From Strigops habroptila (Eukaryota; Chordata; Aves; Psittaciformes; Psittacidae), in the NCBI RefSeq assembly GCF_004027225.2, contig NC_044283.2, forward strand, positions 38,446,207-38,510,206: a stretch of 64,000 nt of DNA, given 5' to 3'. Made by a program: the position numbers and the translations under genes. Positions 54,401 to 62,141 of the stretch are shown one piece after another; position 1 is the stretch's first letter, and every line of letters starts with the position of its first letter. Under the pieces are notes generated by a model. It ran no database searches. It worked only from the letters and a program-made list of their open reading frames with translations, and had not been told where the DNA came from.

Positions 54401-54679
54401 TGCGGGACGGGCTTATGCTTCTAACAAGTGTGCAGCAGTCGACGTTTGCCGGAGTCAGCTGCGGAGTCCGCAGGCGAGCCCGTGGGCTTCCCCCGGCCCC
54501 TGGCCAGCGGGAGCGGGCGCGGCGCAGCAGATCCACGGCGCAGGGGCACCGGCAGTCGGGGGATGCGGGTGGTGGGGCCAAATTTCAGTTAATTGTCACT
54601 GCTCCGGAGGGGTCTTTTTTTCTTTCCTTTTTTTTTTTTCTTAAGCCAAGCGAGGTTCACTTTGATCTGTGAACGCTGC

Positions 54680-54905
54680 TTAAACCCCAGCCTTGTTAAA
54701 CGCAGGCTTTACATGACGAATGACAATAGAAATGTTGATTTTTGTTAGCCTAAACCCAAAATTATGCCAGCCTAGCCTCTGCTTCCTCCAGCGCCTGAAA
54801 TTCAGATGCTGGAAGACAAAACATTTATTAATGAAAGAAATTACATCCGCGAGCTATTTCATCAGCGCCGAGCTCAAGAGTGACTTAAGATGCTCTTTCC
54901 CAGGA
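54680..54905. promoter_or_regulatory. Candidate conserved non-coding element
   Basis: This unique, non-repetitive block contains GTTAAACGC, GACGAATGACAATAG, CATTTATTAATGAAAG and a TGACTTAAGATG segment. It separates a small GC-rich patch (54,440-54,570) from a microsatellite (54,944-54,976). No gene structure is visible. The call rests on homeodomain-type cores and context; cross-species alignment is required to support it. Confidence 0.22.
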
Positions 54906-54943
54906 ATGCGAAAAATATTAGTGAAAAAAACATGTGTGAGTGT

Positions 54944-54976
54944 TTATACATATATATGTATAGGGTGCATGTATGA
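54944..54976. repeat. ATACATATATATG microsatellite
   Basis: A short alternating purine-pyrimidine tract of the same type as at 52,847 and 53,511. Confidence 0.7.
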
Positions 54977-55283
54977 CAAACCAGTAAATAGAAACACACT
55001 GTGCTTTCACTGAAGAATTTTATAAGGTCTTTATCACTGTTCCTCTGACAAGGAAGGGGACTTGCTTAGAGTTCGTTGCGTTTTTCTTCTATTTCTGTGA
55101 TTCCTATCTAGGGTCTAAATGCAACTCTGGACCCTCGGTCACAACTATAAGCAATCCTCGAATAATTGCTTACACATGCAGTGGTAAAACGCGTAGGGTC
55201 CCGCGCTTACCGCCAATCATTGCGATTTACAAAATGGTCGGTGTCTTGGGTTTTCCTCGTCCTTGCTCTTTTGCGCTCTTTCC

Positions 55284-55332
55284 TTTTTTTTTTTTTTTTT
55301 TAATATGTTTTACATATATATACACACATACA
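55284..55332. repeat. Poly-T run followed by ACATATATATACACACATA microsatellite
   Basis: An 18-base T run (55,284-55,301) is followed within ten bases by a short alternating TA/CA tract (55,311-55,332). No polyadenylation signal accompanies the T run on the minus strand, so it is not a processed-transcript tail. Confidence 0.75.
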
Positions 55333-55614
55333 ACGGCTGCGAGATTATCATGCCTAAAGTATGTGGGGCGTTCATTACCGATAATAGTAAAGTAAACCAG
55401 GGTTCCTCCACCTCCAATGGCAGCAACTAAGTCGGGCGTGCTGGCCCGATTCTGCCCTCTGCCCTGGACGTTGAAATCCAGACTCTGTGAGTGCAGAGGA
55501 GGGTGCAAGCAGGCCCATTAGGCACAAGTCTTTTTCATTAACCCGCAATGACAGGTTGACCTTCAAATGATATTTCTCCAGTGCCTCTTTACAAAACCCG
55601 TTTTCTTTCGGGTT

Positions 55615-56410
55615 TATGTTCTTCCGCGAACTCCTAAGCGATGGCCCAGGTACAGGATGTGTCGCATCCCTGGGACACAGGCTGCTTTGGCGCCCCAAAA
55701 TCCACCCGAGAACGACACCCCTTCCCGATACGTTTGGTGCTGTGTCAATGATATCATGCACTCTATAAATCCAAACGCGTCTTGCCTTTTCCAGCCGTGC
55801 ACCGGGCGGCAGGGCGATGTGGTAGGCAGGCGGAAGGAGGAGGAAGGACAGGCACGCTGCAGCCCGGAGCTGCCGGGCGGGGAAAGCCGTCGGCGTGACC
55901 GCCCGGCCAGTGCTGAGCCTCAGGTGCAAGGCCCGGGGTGCCCTCGGGGTGCTTTTGTGAGTTTGGATGTTTCTTTGCTTTAGTGAAAGTTCGGGAGTGC
56001 AGGGAGGATGTTTCTTTGCTTTAGTGAAAGTTCGGGAGTGCAGGGAGGGCCCGCCGCCGCTGCTCGCAGCAAGACGCATGGGGCCGGGCTCAGTACCGGG
56101 CTCCCCGGCGCTGGCGCGGCGCCCGCCGCTCCCTCCGCTGCCCTGTCCCGGGCGGCTTCCAGCCCCCCAGTCCTTCCCCCTCCCCGCCGGGATCGGACGC
56201 AGCTCGAAAAGAAGGTGCAGAAAAGGTGCAAACGAATAAGAGGGTCGCTGCTCAGGCACCGGCCGGGTGCCCGTGGGCTGTTCGTTCAAAGGCCCAGCCC
56301 GGTGCGGCTGCAGCTCTCCAGCAGCCAACCGGGAGTCCCCTGCAGACGCGGGCTTCCGACCACCCAGCGTCGGCACCACTTCCCCGTTTCCATACGGTAT
56401 CGACCGATTC
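55615..56410. promoter_or_regulatory. CpG-rich block upstream of HAND2
   Basis: High GC and CpG content covers this block, especially 55,800-56,390, with no recognisable gene. It contains the 41-bp tandem duplication at 55,965-56,046. A minus-strand open frame covering 55,375-56,433 is long only because stop codons are rare in such sequence. It lacks an ATG at its 5' end and is Ala/Arg/Pro/Gly-rich throughout. Confidence 0.6.
55965..56046. repeat. Perfect 41-bp tandem duplication
   Basis: Two identical 41-base units stand head to tail (55,965-56,005 and 56,006-56,046), each starting GGATGTTTCTTTGC and ending GTGCAGGGA. A further two bases, GG, match after the second unit. The identity means a recent duplication or strong local homogenisation. 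It could also be an assembly artefact. Confidence 0.95.
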
Positions 56411-56514
56411 GGGTAAATTAGCTTAATTTGCAATTTAACTTAATTCACACAGGCCTGGGGGGGGGAAGAGAGCACAGCTCTATTGTTTTTTTATCCCAAA
56501 TCCCACCCTGCCCT

Positions 56515-56765
56515 TGGCCCGGAGGAGAGAAGTGACCTGGCGGTGAGCGGCCCGCCGGCGGCTCAGCGCCGGGGCAGGGCAGCGGGTGGCCCCGGCGGCG
56601 CGGCCAGGCTGGTCCCGCTGACCGGGCGCCTCCCCGCCGCCCCCCGCCCCGCGGGCTCCGGCCCCCCGCTCCCCGCGCGCCGCGGGGCACCCACGGGGGG
56701 CACGGGCAGCCCCGTCCTCCCGCTCAGCGCCGCGGAGGGATGCCGTGCTGGAGAGCCAACAACCG
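56515..56765. promoter_or_regulatory. CpG-rich block upstream of HAND2
   Basis: A compact, very GC-rich segment (CCGGCGG and CCCGCC clusters) is separated from the previous block by about 100 AT-richer bases. A 15-base G homopolymer follows at 56,839-56,853. No gene is visible. Confidence 0.6.
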
Positions 56766-56838
56766 CGGGGCAGAAGCAGCCATGCAGCCCCACACACATA
56801 TACCCCAAGACAAAATAAAATTAAAGAAAAAAAATAGC

Positions 56839-56853
56839 GGGGGGGGGGGGGGG
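56839..56853. repeat. 15-base G homopolymer
   Basis: An uninterrupted run of 15 G lies between two GC-rich and AT-rich segments. It is likely to be a sequencing and length-variation hot spot. Confidence 0.95.
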
Positions 56854-57036
56854 TCGGTAAGGAAAAGGAAAACCAGCCTCGGCACAGTCGCCACCAAAAT
56901 TCCTTAATTACAACGAGCTAGGAAAGTCCTGTCTGGCAGCAGAGCCCAGATAAATCGCCGCCTAACAAGCAACCATTTTGGTAAGGAAATAAGTGACATA
57001 AGGCTAGAGCTGCTTTTTTTGTTTGGTTGGTTTGGT

Positions 57037-57072
57037 TTTCTTCTTCTTCTTCTTTTTTTTTTTTTTTTTTTT
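57037..57072. repeat. (CTT)n and poly-T tract
   Basis: Several TTC units run into about 21 consecutive T. As a pyrimidine-only stretch it could act as a nucleosome-excluding element. Confidence 0.9.
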
Positions 57073-57214
57073 CCTTAGCAAATTTAAAAAATTTGTGCAC
57101 AAAAAAATCAAATAAAGGGATGACAGGCAAAACTCTGCTGCTATGGGTTTTTTAAAGGTACTTTGGGCTGCAGCAGTTTCCAATGCGTTGATCAAACAGA
57201 AAAGGCTATAACCC

Positions 57215-57440
57215 CTGATCGGGCAATCTGATTAGTTAAAAGCTGAGGGAGAAGACAAGAGCTGAGTTTGTTCTAAAACTCTCCTTATAAACCGCATAAA
57301 CAACTGTGGGGAATAGGAGGAAAAAATATATATAAGATCCTGCTGGGTGCTTTATTTAAAGACCCTCTTTCTCCAAAGCTAATGAAGCAATAATGACGCT
57401 AGCTTTGGAGTCTGGTGTTCTGATCGATATCTCCTGTATC
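57215..57440. promoter_or_regulatory. Candidate enhancer-like AT-rich block
   Basis: An AT-rich, non-repetitive stretch follows the CTT/poly-T run. It has CTGATTAG, CTTATAAACC, TTTATTTAAAG, GCTAATGAAG and CAATAATGA motifs, typical homeodomain and MEF2-like cores. It lies about 2.5 kb upstream of the HAND2 start, near where the mouse outflow-tract/right-ventricle enhancer is described (roughly 2.7-4.2 kb upstream). The correspondence is only positional, and I saw no clear paired GATA sites. Confidence 0.25.
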
Positions 57441-57844
57441 TTTTATTACTTTTTCTCTGTCTCATGTTTTCCGTTTCCTTCATCATTGGAGATGTTATCG
57501 GGGTGGCCGTAGAGGCTTGCCACAGAGACTGTCACGGCTACAGCCCAGCCTGCAGTATGTCGGAAAGCTCCTACACAAATAAGAAGCGTGCAGAGAAACA
57601 CAAAGGCGTTTGCAAGCCAATATACCTTTCCGGCCTTGGCAATGCCCACTTCTTCTTCACATCTAGGAAAACACCGCAGCAAAATAAAAGTGGAGACCCT
57701 CTGCAGGAAGCGGGCGCATTCCCAGGCTGTGCCCCACGGCCGCTGCAGCCCGAGCGGTGTGGGGGTGCCCGGGGCCTCTCCGAAATACCCAAATCCGCGC
57801 GGGAGACACGCTATCTCCTTAGGATAATACAATTTATAAGCGTG

Positions 57845-57999
57845 GGTGTGTGCATATATAGACACAGATATCTATCAGTTTTTTCAGTTACAAGCATGTG
57901 TGTGTACATATAAGATGTATGTGTATATACATCAGTTCTACATCTGAACTAGTTTTCCACTTTCGTATTCAGTTTACACCCAGGCGCACACGCATATGT
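57845..57999. repeat. Interrupted TGTG/TATA/CACA microsatellites
   Basis: Several short alternating purine-pyrimidine tracts (TGTGTGCATATATA, GCATGTGTGTGTACATATA, GCGCACACGCATATGTG) are spread over about 155 bases just upstream of a CpG-rich block. Confidence 0.75.
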
Positions 58000-58009
58000 G
58001 TAAATACGT

Positions 58010-58455
58010 CTGCGTTCCTGCCCGCTGTGCAATTCCCCTCGCTGGGTCCAGATCTGCGCTACCCGTCCTGCCGAAACGTGGGGCCAGCGCCCGGCTTCGC
58101 CCTCGGTGTTTCTCGGCTGACATCAGCTCCCCGGTACCGCAGCGGGCTGCTCCGCGACGAACGGCCTCCTCCGTGGCGGCTGCCGCCTGCCCGCAGAGCT
58201 TTCCACGCCGAGAGCCCGCAGTCCCACCCTCAGAGCCCCCGGGCCGTAGTCGGGCCCCGCGGCCCGCTGCGGGTACCGGCAGCAGCCATCGGCAGTTCCC
58301 AGCCGCACTGGGACCGTTCGGGCTCAGCTCGTCTCTTTTGCCCAGGCGCTGAGTCGGTTCCCCACAGAGAAGCTTTTCTGCCCCCTTCTCGCCCCCTAAA
58401 CCTCCAAGTGCTTCCCCCAAGGGGTCCCACTGCCCCTGCAGTGGGGCCGAAGAGA
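58010..58455. promoter_or_regulatory. CpG-rich block upstream of HAND2
   Basis: A CpG-rich block lies about 1.4-1.8 kb upstream of the HAND2 start, with overlapping open frames on both strands that show no protein family signature. It would fall inside the intron of the candidate divergent lncRNA. It is bounded by CACA/TATA microsatellites on the left and the candidate conserved element on the right. Confidence 0.6.
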
Positions 58456-58539
58456 GAGCTGAGCTGCTGCAGAGATAGAACTTGCGGTTCTGGCTGCCTC
58501 TTTTGCAGACTCCTCCATCTCTATCTTTCTTTCTTTTAA

Positions 58540-58965
58540 TTTATGACCTCTCAGCTCCTGTTGACACAGTTTTCCACACTGCCTATATTGTTGGATTGCA
58601 TTGTAATATACGCCAAATCAGCCTAGCCGTCAGCCAGCACACATAAGGGTGGGTATCTGATATTTCGCAGCTATTTAGGAACGTTCGGCTCCATTTGAAG
58701 ATGACAACAATTCGCCTCGCCTCCAAGTTATCCATGAATTACAGCTTGAGATCCATTTTCCTTCTGTAACGTCTTCAAGCTTACCAAAGCAAAACACCTC
58801 AACAGCTATGGGAGATTTCCTCCTCGCCTGGCCGTTAAACAAACATTTAACTATTCCCTTTCGATAACTAAACCTGCAGATGCTCGTCTTTTTTATTGAA
58901 GAAGCAGGAATGCAGAGAAATATTTATACCTTTGTTAGTAAAAGCTAGAAAATTAGCTCTGAACA
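58540..58965. promoter_or_regulatory. Candidate conserved non-coding element upstream of HAND2
   Basis: This is a balanced-composition block with no simple repeats, lying between two CpG-rich regions about 1 kb upstream of the HAND2 start. It contains several homeodomain-like ATTA and TTTATT cores, E-box-like hexamers, and motifs such as GCTATTTAGG and ATTTATACC. No open frame makes sense. Its position, inside the likely intron of the divergent transcript, is where mammalian Hand2 enhancers are found. Conservation was not tested here, so this is a suggestion from texture and position only. Confidence 0.3.
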
Positions 58966-58994
58966 TGCTGTAAAAAAAATATTCTGTTACTTAC

Positions 58995-59700
58995 CAATCA
59001 GACCAGTTAAAGGAGCTTGAAACCTGTTGCAGGAGCCTTTCGCTGGGTGAGCGCTGGTCGGGGTGCGTAGGAGCAGGCAGCGTGCTGAAAAAGAATCGGT
59101 CGGGGTCGAGTTTATTGTTAATGTCTCCAAGCAATTCTTTCTTGAAAAAACTACCATCCCTGGCCAAACCCGGAGTTGTTCGCTCCCTCGGTCGTGGGGC
59201 GGGTGACAGACAAGGTAGAGAAGCTCCATCTCCCTCTCCGCGGGAGCTAACCATCTCTTTGTGGATATTAACCGGCCGTAAAGGTACAAGCCAGAGAGCG
59301 GCTGGGGCATTGCCTGTCGCAGCCGGGCGATCCAGGCAGTGCTCTCCGAAACCGGTTTTATTTGCTCCTCGACTGCACCGGCACAAAGCACTTTGTAACG
59401 CAACCTCGGAGCATATCGAGCTCTCACAAATATTTTTTTGCCAAGAAATTCCTTGGATCCATACTGTACCTGTTTTGAGATTATCCGATATTTGAGTTTT
59501 AATGCGTTTGTTGGGGGTTTGGTTGTTATTGTTTTGGGCTTTGTTGGTTTAATTTTTTTTTTTTTTTAATGCAGATTTTACAGTAAGGCATCTGCTAAAC
59601 ACTTGCATTAACCTCTGCCTCCATGATAATTTTTCCCCCCTTGTTTTAATTACATTATGGATGCGGAGGGGCAGCCAATCCTAAAAGAGGAGCTCGGCAA
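58995..59700 (-). ncRNA. Candidate divergent spliced lncRNA (HAND2-AS1/Upperhand-like), first two exons
   Basis: Read on the minus strand, a first exon starting somewhere near 59,700 would end at 59,470 with AAACAG|GTACAGT. A 385-base intron (59,469-59,085) ends with a good polypyrimidine acceptor, TTCTTTTTCAG. A second exon of 90 bases (59,084-58,995) ends at a strong donor, TTG|GTAAGT. Position and orientation match mammalian HAND2-AS1, which is transcribed head-to-head with HAND2. There is no conserved long ORF; the open frame over 58,987-59,427 crosses the predicted intron. What is seen is three splice signals in order. That they are used, and the name, are inference. Later exons and the 5' end are not located. 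Confidence 0.4.
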
Positions 59701-59825
59701 TTAGCAGAGCGAACATCAAAAAGTTTTATTGCGGAGGGCGGCGGGCCCCGCCCCACCCGCCAGCTATTGGCGGCCGCAGCTTCTGACGACATATATTAAC
59801 CCGAGCGGCCCTAAACATGTAGCTG
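59640..59825 (+). promoter_or_regulatory. HAND2: HAND2 core and proximal promoter
   Basis: Plus-strand core elements sit in a sensible order: a CCAAT box at 59,675-59,679 (GCAGCCAATC), a homeodomain-type CAATTAG near 59,699, a HOX-like TTTATTGC near 59,724, an inverted CCAAT (ATTGG) at 59,766-59,770, and a TATA-like ACATATATTAA centred at 59,794. A GATA-type TGATAA lies slightly upstream at 59,624-59,629. The CpG island begins at about 59,725. Initiation is expected near 59,820-59,830. The same region probably also fires leftward (see the minus-strand transcript candidate). Confidence 0.65.
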
Positions 59826-60545
59826 TTCATGGAGATCGTCCCGGGGAGCCCTGCCCGTGCCCTGCGCCGCGCCGAGCCCCGCCGCCACCTCCTCCCACCG
59901 CCGTCGCCGCCGCCGCCGCCAGCCCCGCGCCCGGCCGACCGGCGCTGATGCCCCAGCGGAGCGCCTGGGCGCTGACCCCCGCGGCGCAGCGGGCAGGGAT
60001 GCCCGCGCCTGCTCGGCACTGACGGCCCCGCCGCCGCGCAGGCAGAGGGGAGCGCCGCCCGCCCGCCCGCCCCGAGCAGGGGCGCATGGAGGGGGGCCGC
60101 GTGTAAGTACCACCCGCCCGGGCCGCGGCGGACTTGGCGAGAGCGGAGGGCAGCAAGAAGCCAGGAAGATCCCGGGCTGGGAAGCCAAGCCATATTTTTT
60201 TGGTCGACTTCTTTCCATAGCGGTTGTGTTGGCGGTTTTGTTGTTTTTCTTTTTTCCCCTGTGCTCGCTTCCTTGAAGACCCGGCCCCAGGCGAGGAGGA
60301 GGTGGAGGTGAAGGCACAACGCATGAGCGGCGGCGACGGCGGCCGGGGCGGGGGGATCGCTCGGGTACCCTCGGGGACTCTGCAGCACCGCCCTATGGAG
60401 AGGCAGCGGGCAGCGGGGCAGTGCTGAGGAGTGAGCGGCGGGGAGCATCTCCCGCCGGTGCGGCGGGGGGTGGGGGGAGGGCGGGGAAGGGAAACCTTTG
60501 TTTTGGGGCCCGGGGGGGCGGGGTGGGGTACGCTAGGGAGCGGGG
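59825..60545 (+). other. HAND2: HAND2 5' UTR (start estimated from TATA spacing)
   Basis: If transcription starts about 30 bases downstream of the TATA-like box at 59,790-59,799, the leader is roughly 720 bases. It is extremely GC-rich, broken by one pyrimidine-rich stretch at about 60,220-60,275. It contains upstream ATGs at 59,829, 59,948, 59,999, 60,086, 60,323 and 60,395. The ATG at 60,086 opens a six-codon frame ending TAA at 60,104-60,106. The ATG at 60,323 opens a 34-codon frame ending TGA at 60,425-60,427. Several G-runs lie just before the HAND2 ATG. The 5' end is an inference; no transcript evidence is available here. Confidence 0.6.
60465..60528 (+). promoter_or_regulatory. G-quadruplex-prone G-runs just upstream of the HAND2 start codon
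   Basis: At least eight runs of three or more G occur on the sense strand: 60,465-470, 60,472-477, 60,479-481, 60,483-486, 60,489-491, 60,505-508, 60,512-518 and 60,520-523, with another at 60,525-528. Short loops allow two independent four-run quadruplex motifs within 20-80 bases of the ATG. In RNA this could restrain scanning ribosomes. Folding is predicted only. Confidence 0.6.
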
Positions 60546-61097
60546 ATGAGTCTAGTGGGCGGCTTCCCCCACCACCCGGTGGTGCACCATGAGGGCTACC
60601 CTTTCGCCGCCGCCGCTGCCGCCGCCGCCGCCGCCACCCGCTGCGGCCACGAGGAGAACCCCTACTTCCACGGCTGGCTCATCAGCAGCCACCCGGAGAT
60701 GTCCCCCCCCGACTACAGCATGGCTCTGTCCTACAGCCCCGAGTACGCCAACGGGGCGCCGGGCATGGACCACTCCCATTACGGGGGGGTACCGCCCGGG
60801 AGCGGCCCGCCCGGGCTCGGGGGGCCCCGGCCGGTGAAGCGCAGGGGCACGGCGAACCGCAAGGAACGGCGCAGGACTCAGAGCATCAACAGCGCCTTCG
60901 CGGAGCTGCGGGAGTGCATCCCGAACGTGCCCGCCGACACCAAGCTCTCCAAGATCAAAACCCTCCGCCTGGCCACCAGCTACATCGCCTACCTCATGGA
61001 CCTGCTGGCGAAGGACGACCAGAACGGGGAGGCGGAGGCCTTCAAGGCAGAGATCAAGAAGACAGACGTGAAGGAGGAGAAGAGGAAGAAAGAGCTG
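60546..61097 (+). CDS. HAND2: HAND2 coding exon 1 (residues 1-184), bHLH transcription factor
   Basis: HAND2 is a nuclear class II bHLH factor that pairs with E-proteins and binds E-boxes. It is needed for right-ventricle, limb-bud, branchial-arch and sympathetic-neuron development. The exon starts at an ATG with a G at -3. Visible in order are the conserved N-terminus [20 protein letters not shown], a run of ten alanines (residues 21-30), a Gly/Pro-rich linker (about 80-96), and the bHLH domain: basic region about 98-111 including RKERRRT, helix 1 about 112-126, loop with PNVPADTK, helix 2 about 134-154. Thr111 and Ser113 correspond to the phospho-regulated sites described in mammals as Thr112 and Ser114; the one-residue offset probably reflects alanine-tract length. 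The exon ends after ...KRKKEL in phase 0. Reading on past 61,097 gives non-conserved residues, so this is a splice junction. HAND1 is excluded by the N-terminus and the exon 2 tail. Confidence 0.98.
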
Positions 61098-62141
61098 GTC
61101 AGTGCTGCGGGACGGGGCGGGACAGGGCGGGGGGGCCGCAGAGAGGGGGCTGCTCGGCCGCCCGCCGGTGCCCCATCCCCGCGCTCCCGCCGCTCGGCTG
61201 CGTCGGGTCGCCGAGTATTGTCCATGGGGGACAAATCGTCCTGCAGTACCTGCCAGCCCAGAGCGGGACAGGGCAGAGTCGCGGGCGCCCGTCGGCTCTC
61301 ACGGTGCGCCAGGGTCCGGCCGGGTGGCTGCAAGCAGCCGCGGAGGAACCGCCGTTACGGTAGGCTCCCCGGGTAGGTCCGTTCTCGGGCTAGGACTTGT
61401 CCGGGGTCCCAAACGGTGACCCCGCCGGAGGCATGCCTCCGCTCTCTTAGATGAAAGGCTGGAGGTGCGATTATCTGCCAAGCCCAGCCCGGCTTTAACC
61501 CCCCCGCCAAGCACTGAGTGGGCAGCGCGGGGGTCTCCTGCCCGTGAGCTCCGCGCTTGAACTTTCTTGATTTTTAGCGGGAGAGCCGGCTTTGGCAAGG
61601 CAGAGCAAGCGCGATTTCGTGTAGGCCCTAGGGCACGCTCGGGAGATACTCCTGCAGGTTTTGGTGCAGGTTTCGGTGGCCGCAGGCCCGGTGTTTTGCC
61701 CTCGTACGTTCCTGTGCCCACCTCCTTCCCGGAGCCTGGGAGGGGACGGCGTGGCGCGGACCTTACCTTAACCCACACCTGCCCGCAGGCGCTGGCGCCG
61801 CGCAGCCTCCAGCCCGCTCCCGTGCTGCCCGGCCCTGGGTGAGCACCGCTGCAAGGCAGCGGTGGCGGCGCAGAGCGGGGCCCCGCTCCGCCGGAGGCCG
61901 CGGGCGGCCGCTCATCACGCGGGACCGCTCCCGCGGGCGGTGGCTTCGCCCGTGGCCGGGCCCGGCGGAGGCCGGCCCTGCTTTGTCCCCTGCAGCCCGC
62001 TGGCCTCGGCTGGGAGACGGTGTGTCCTCGCAGTTTACCCTTCTGGGGCAGGGCAAAGGCGACCCAGAAAGGGGAGGAATGACTCTAACCTTTTTTTTCC
62101 TCTCCCCTCTCTTTCTCTTCCCTCGCATCCTGTCCCCCCAG
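61098..62141 (+). other. HAND2: HAND2 intron 1
   Basis: This 1,044-base intron separates the two coding exons. The donor is CTG|GTCAGT and the acceptor is CCCCCCAG|AAC, preceded by a pyrimidine tract rich in TCTCCCCTCT-type sequence (about 62,092-62,139). The first 400 bases and the last 300 are strongly CpG-rich, continuing the promoter-associated island. Long open frames on both strands here reflect high GC, not genes. The donor has C at +3, where A or G is usual. The junction is fixed by the conserved protein on both sides, so the placement is secure. Confidence 0.93.

Larger units (their letters stand above)
59725..62060. promoter_or_regulatory. CpG island over HAND2 promoter, exon 1 and intron
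   Basis: The sequence is densely CpG-rich from just upstream of the TATA-like box through coding exon 1 and most of the intron. Only a short T-rich stretch (60,190-60,275) and a less CpG-dense intron segment (about 61,550-61,720) interrupt it. Such islands are normal for developmental transcription-factor genes, which in other vertebrates are Polycomb-controlled when silent. The boundaries are by eye. Confidence 0.8.

Noticed and set aside
55375-56433. Minus-strand open frame of 352 codons, the longest in the window
   Set aside because: It starts at TTG rather than ATG, is Ala/Arg/Pro/Gly/Ser-rich, lies in CpG-rich DNA where stops are rare, includes the tandem duplication in two frames, and shows no domain.
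57446-57865. Minus-strand frame of 139 codons with a hydrophobic, membrane-like segment
   Set aside because: A competing plus-strand frame covers the same DNA. The splice-like signals around 57,664 would leave only a tiny exon, and no family is recognisable.
58987-59427. Minus-strand frame of 146 codons as a protein gene next to HAND2
   Set aside because: It overlaps the predicted intron and exon of the divergent lncRNA and has no domain; the splice signals fit a non-coding transcript better.
59726-60448. Minus-strand open frame of 240 codons across the HAND2 5' UTR
   Set aside because: Composition artefact in a CpG island. Overlapping open frames exist in several other frames of the same DNA and none shows a family signature.
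61098-61376. HAND2 as a single-exon protein ending near 61,376
   Set aside because: Residues after KKEL are low-complexity Gly/Arg-rich and unlike HAND2, whereas exon 2 at 62,142 supplies the conserved C-terminus in phase.
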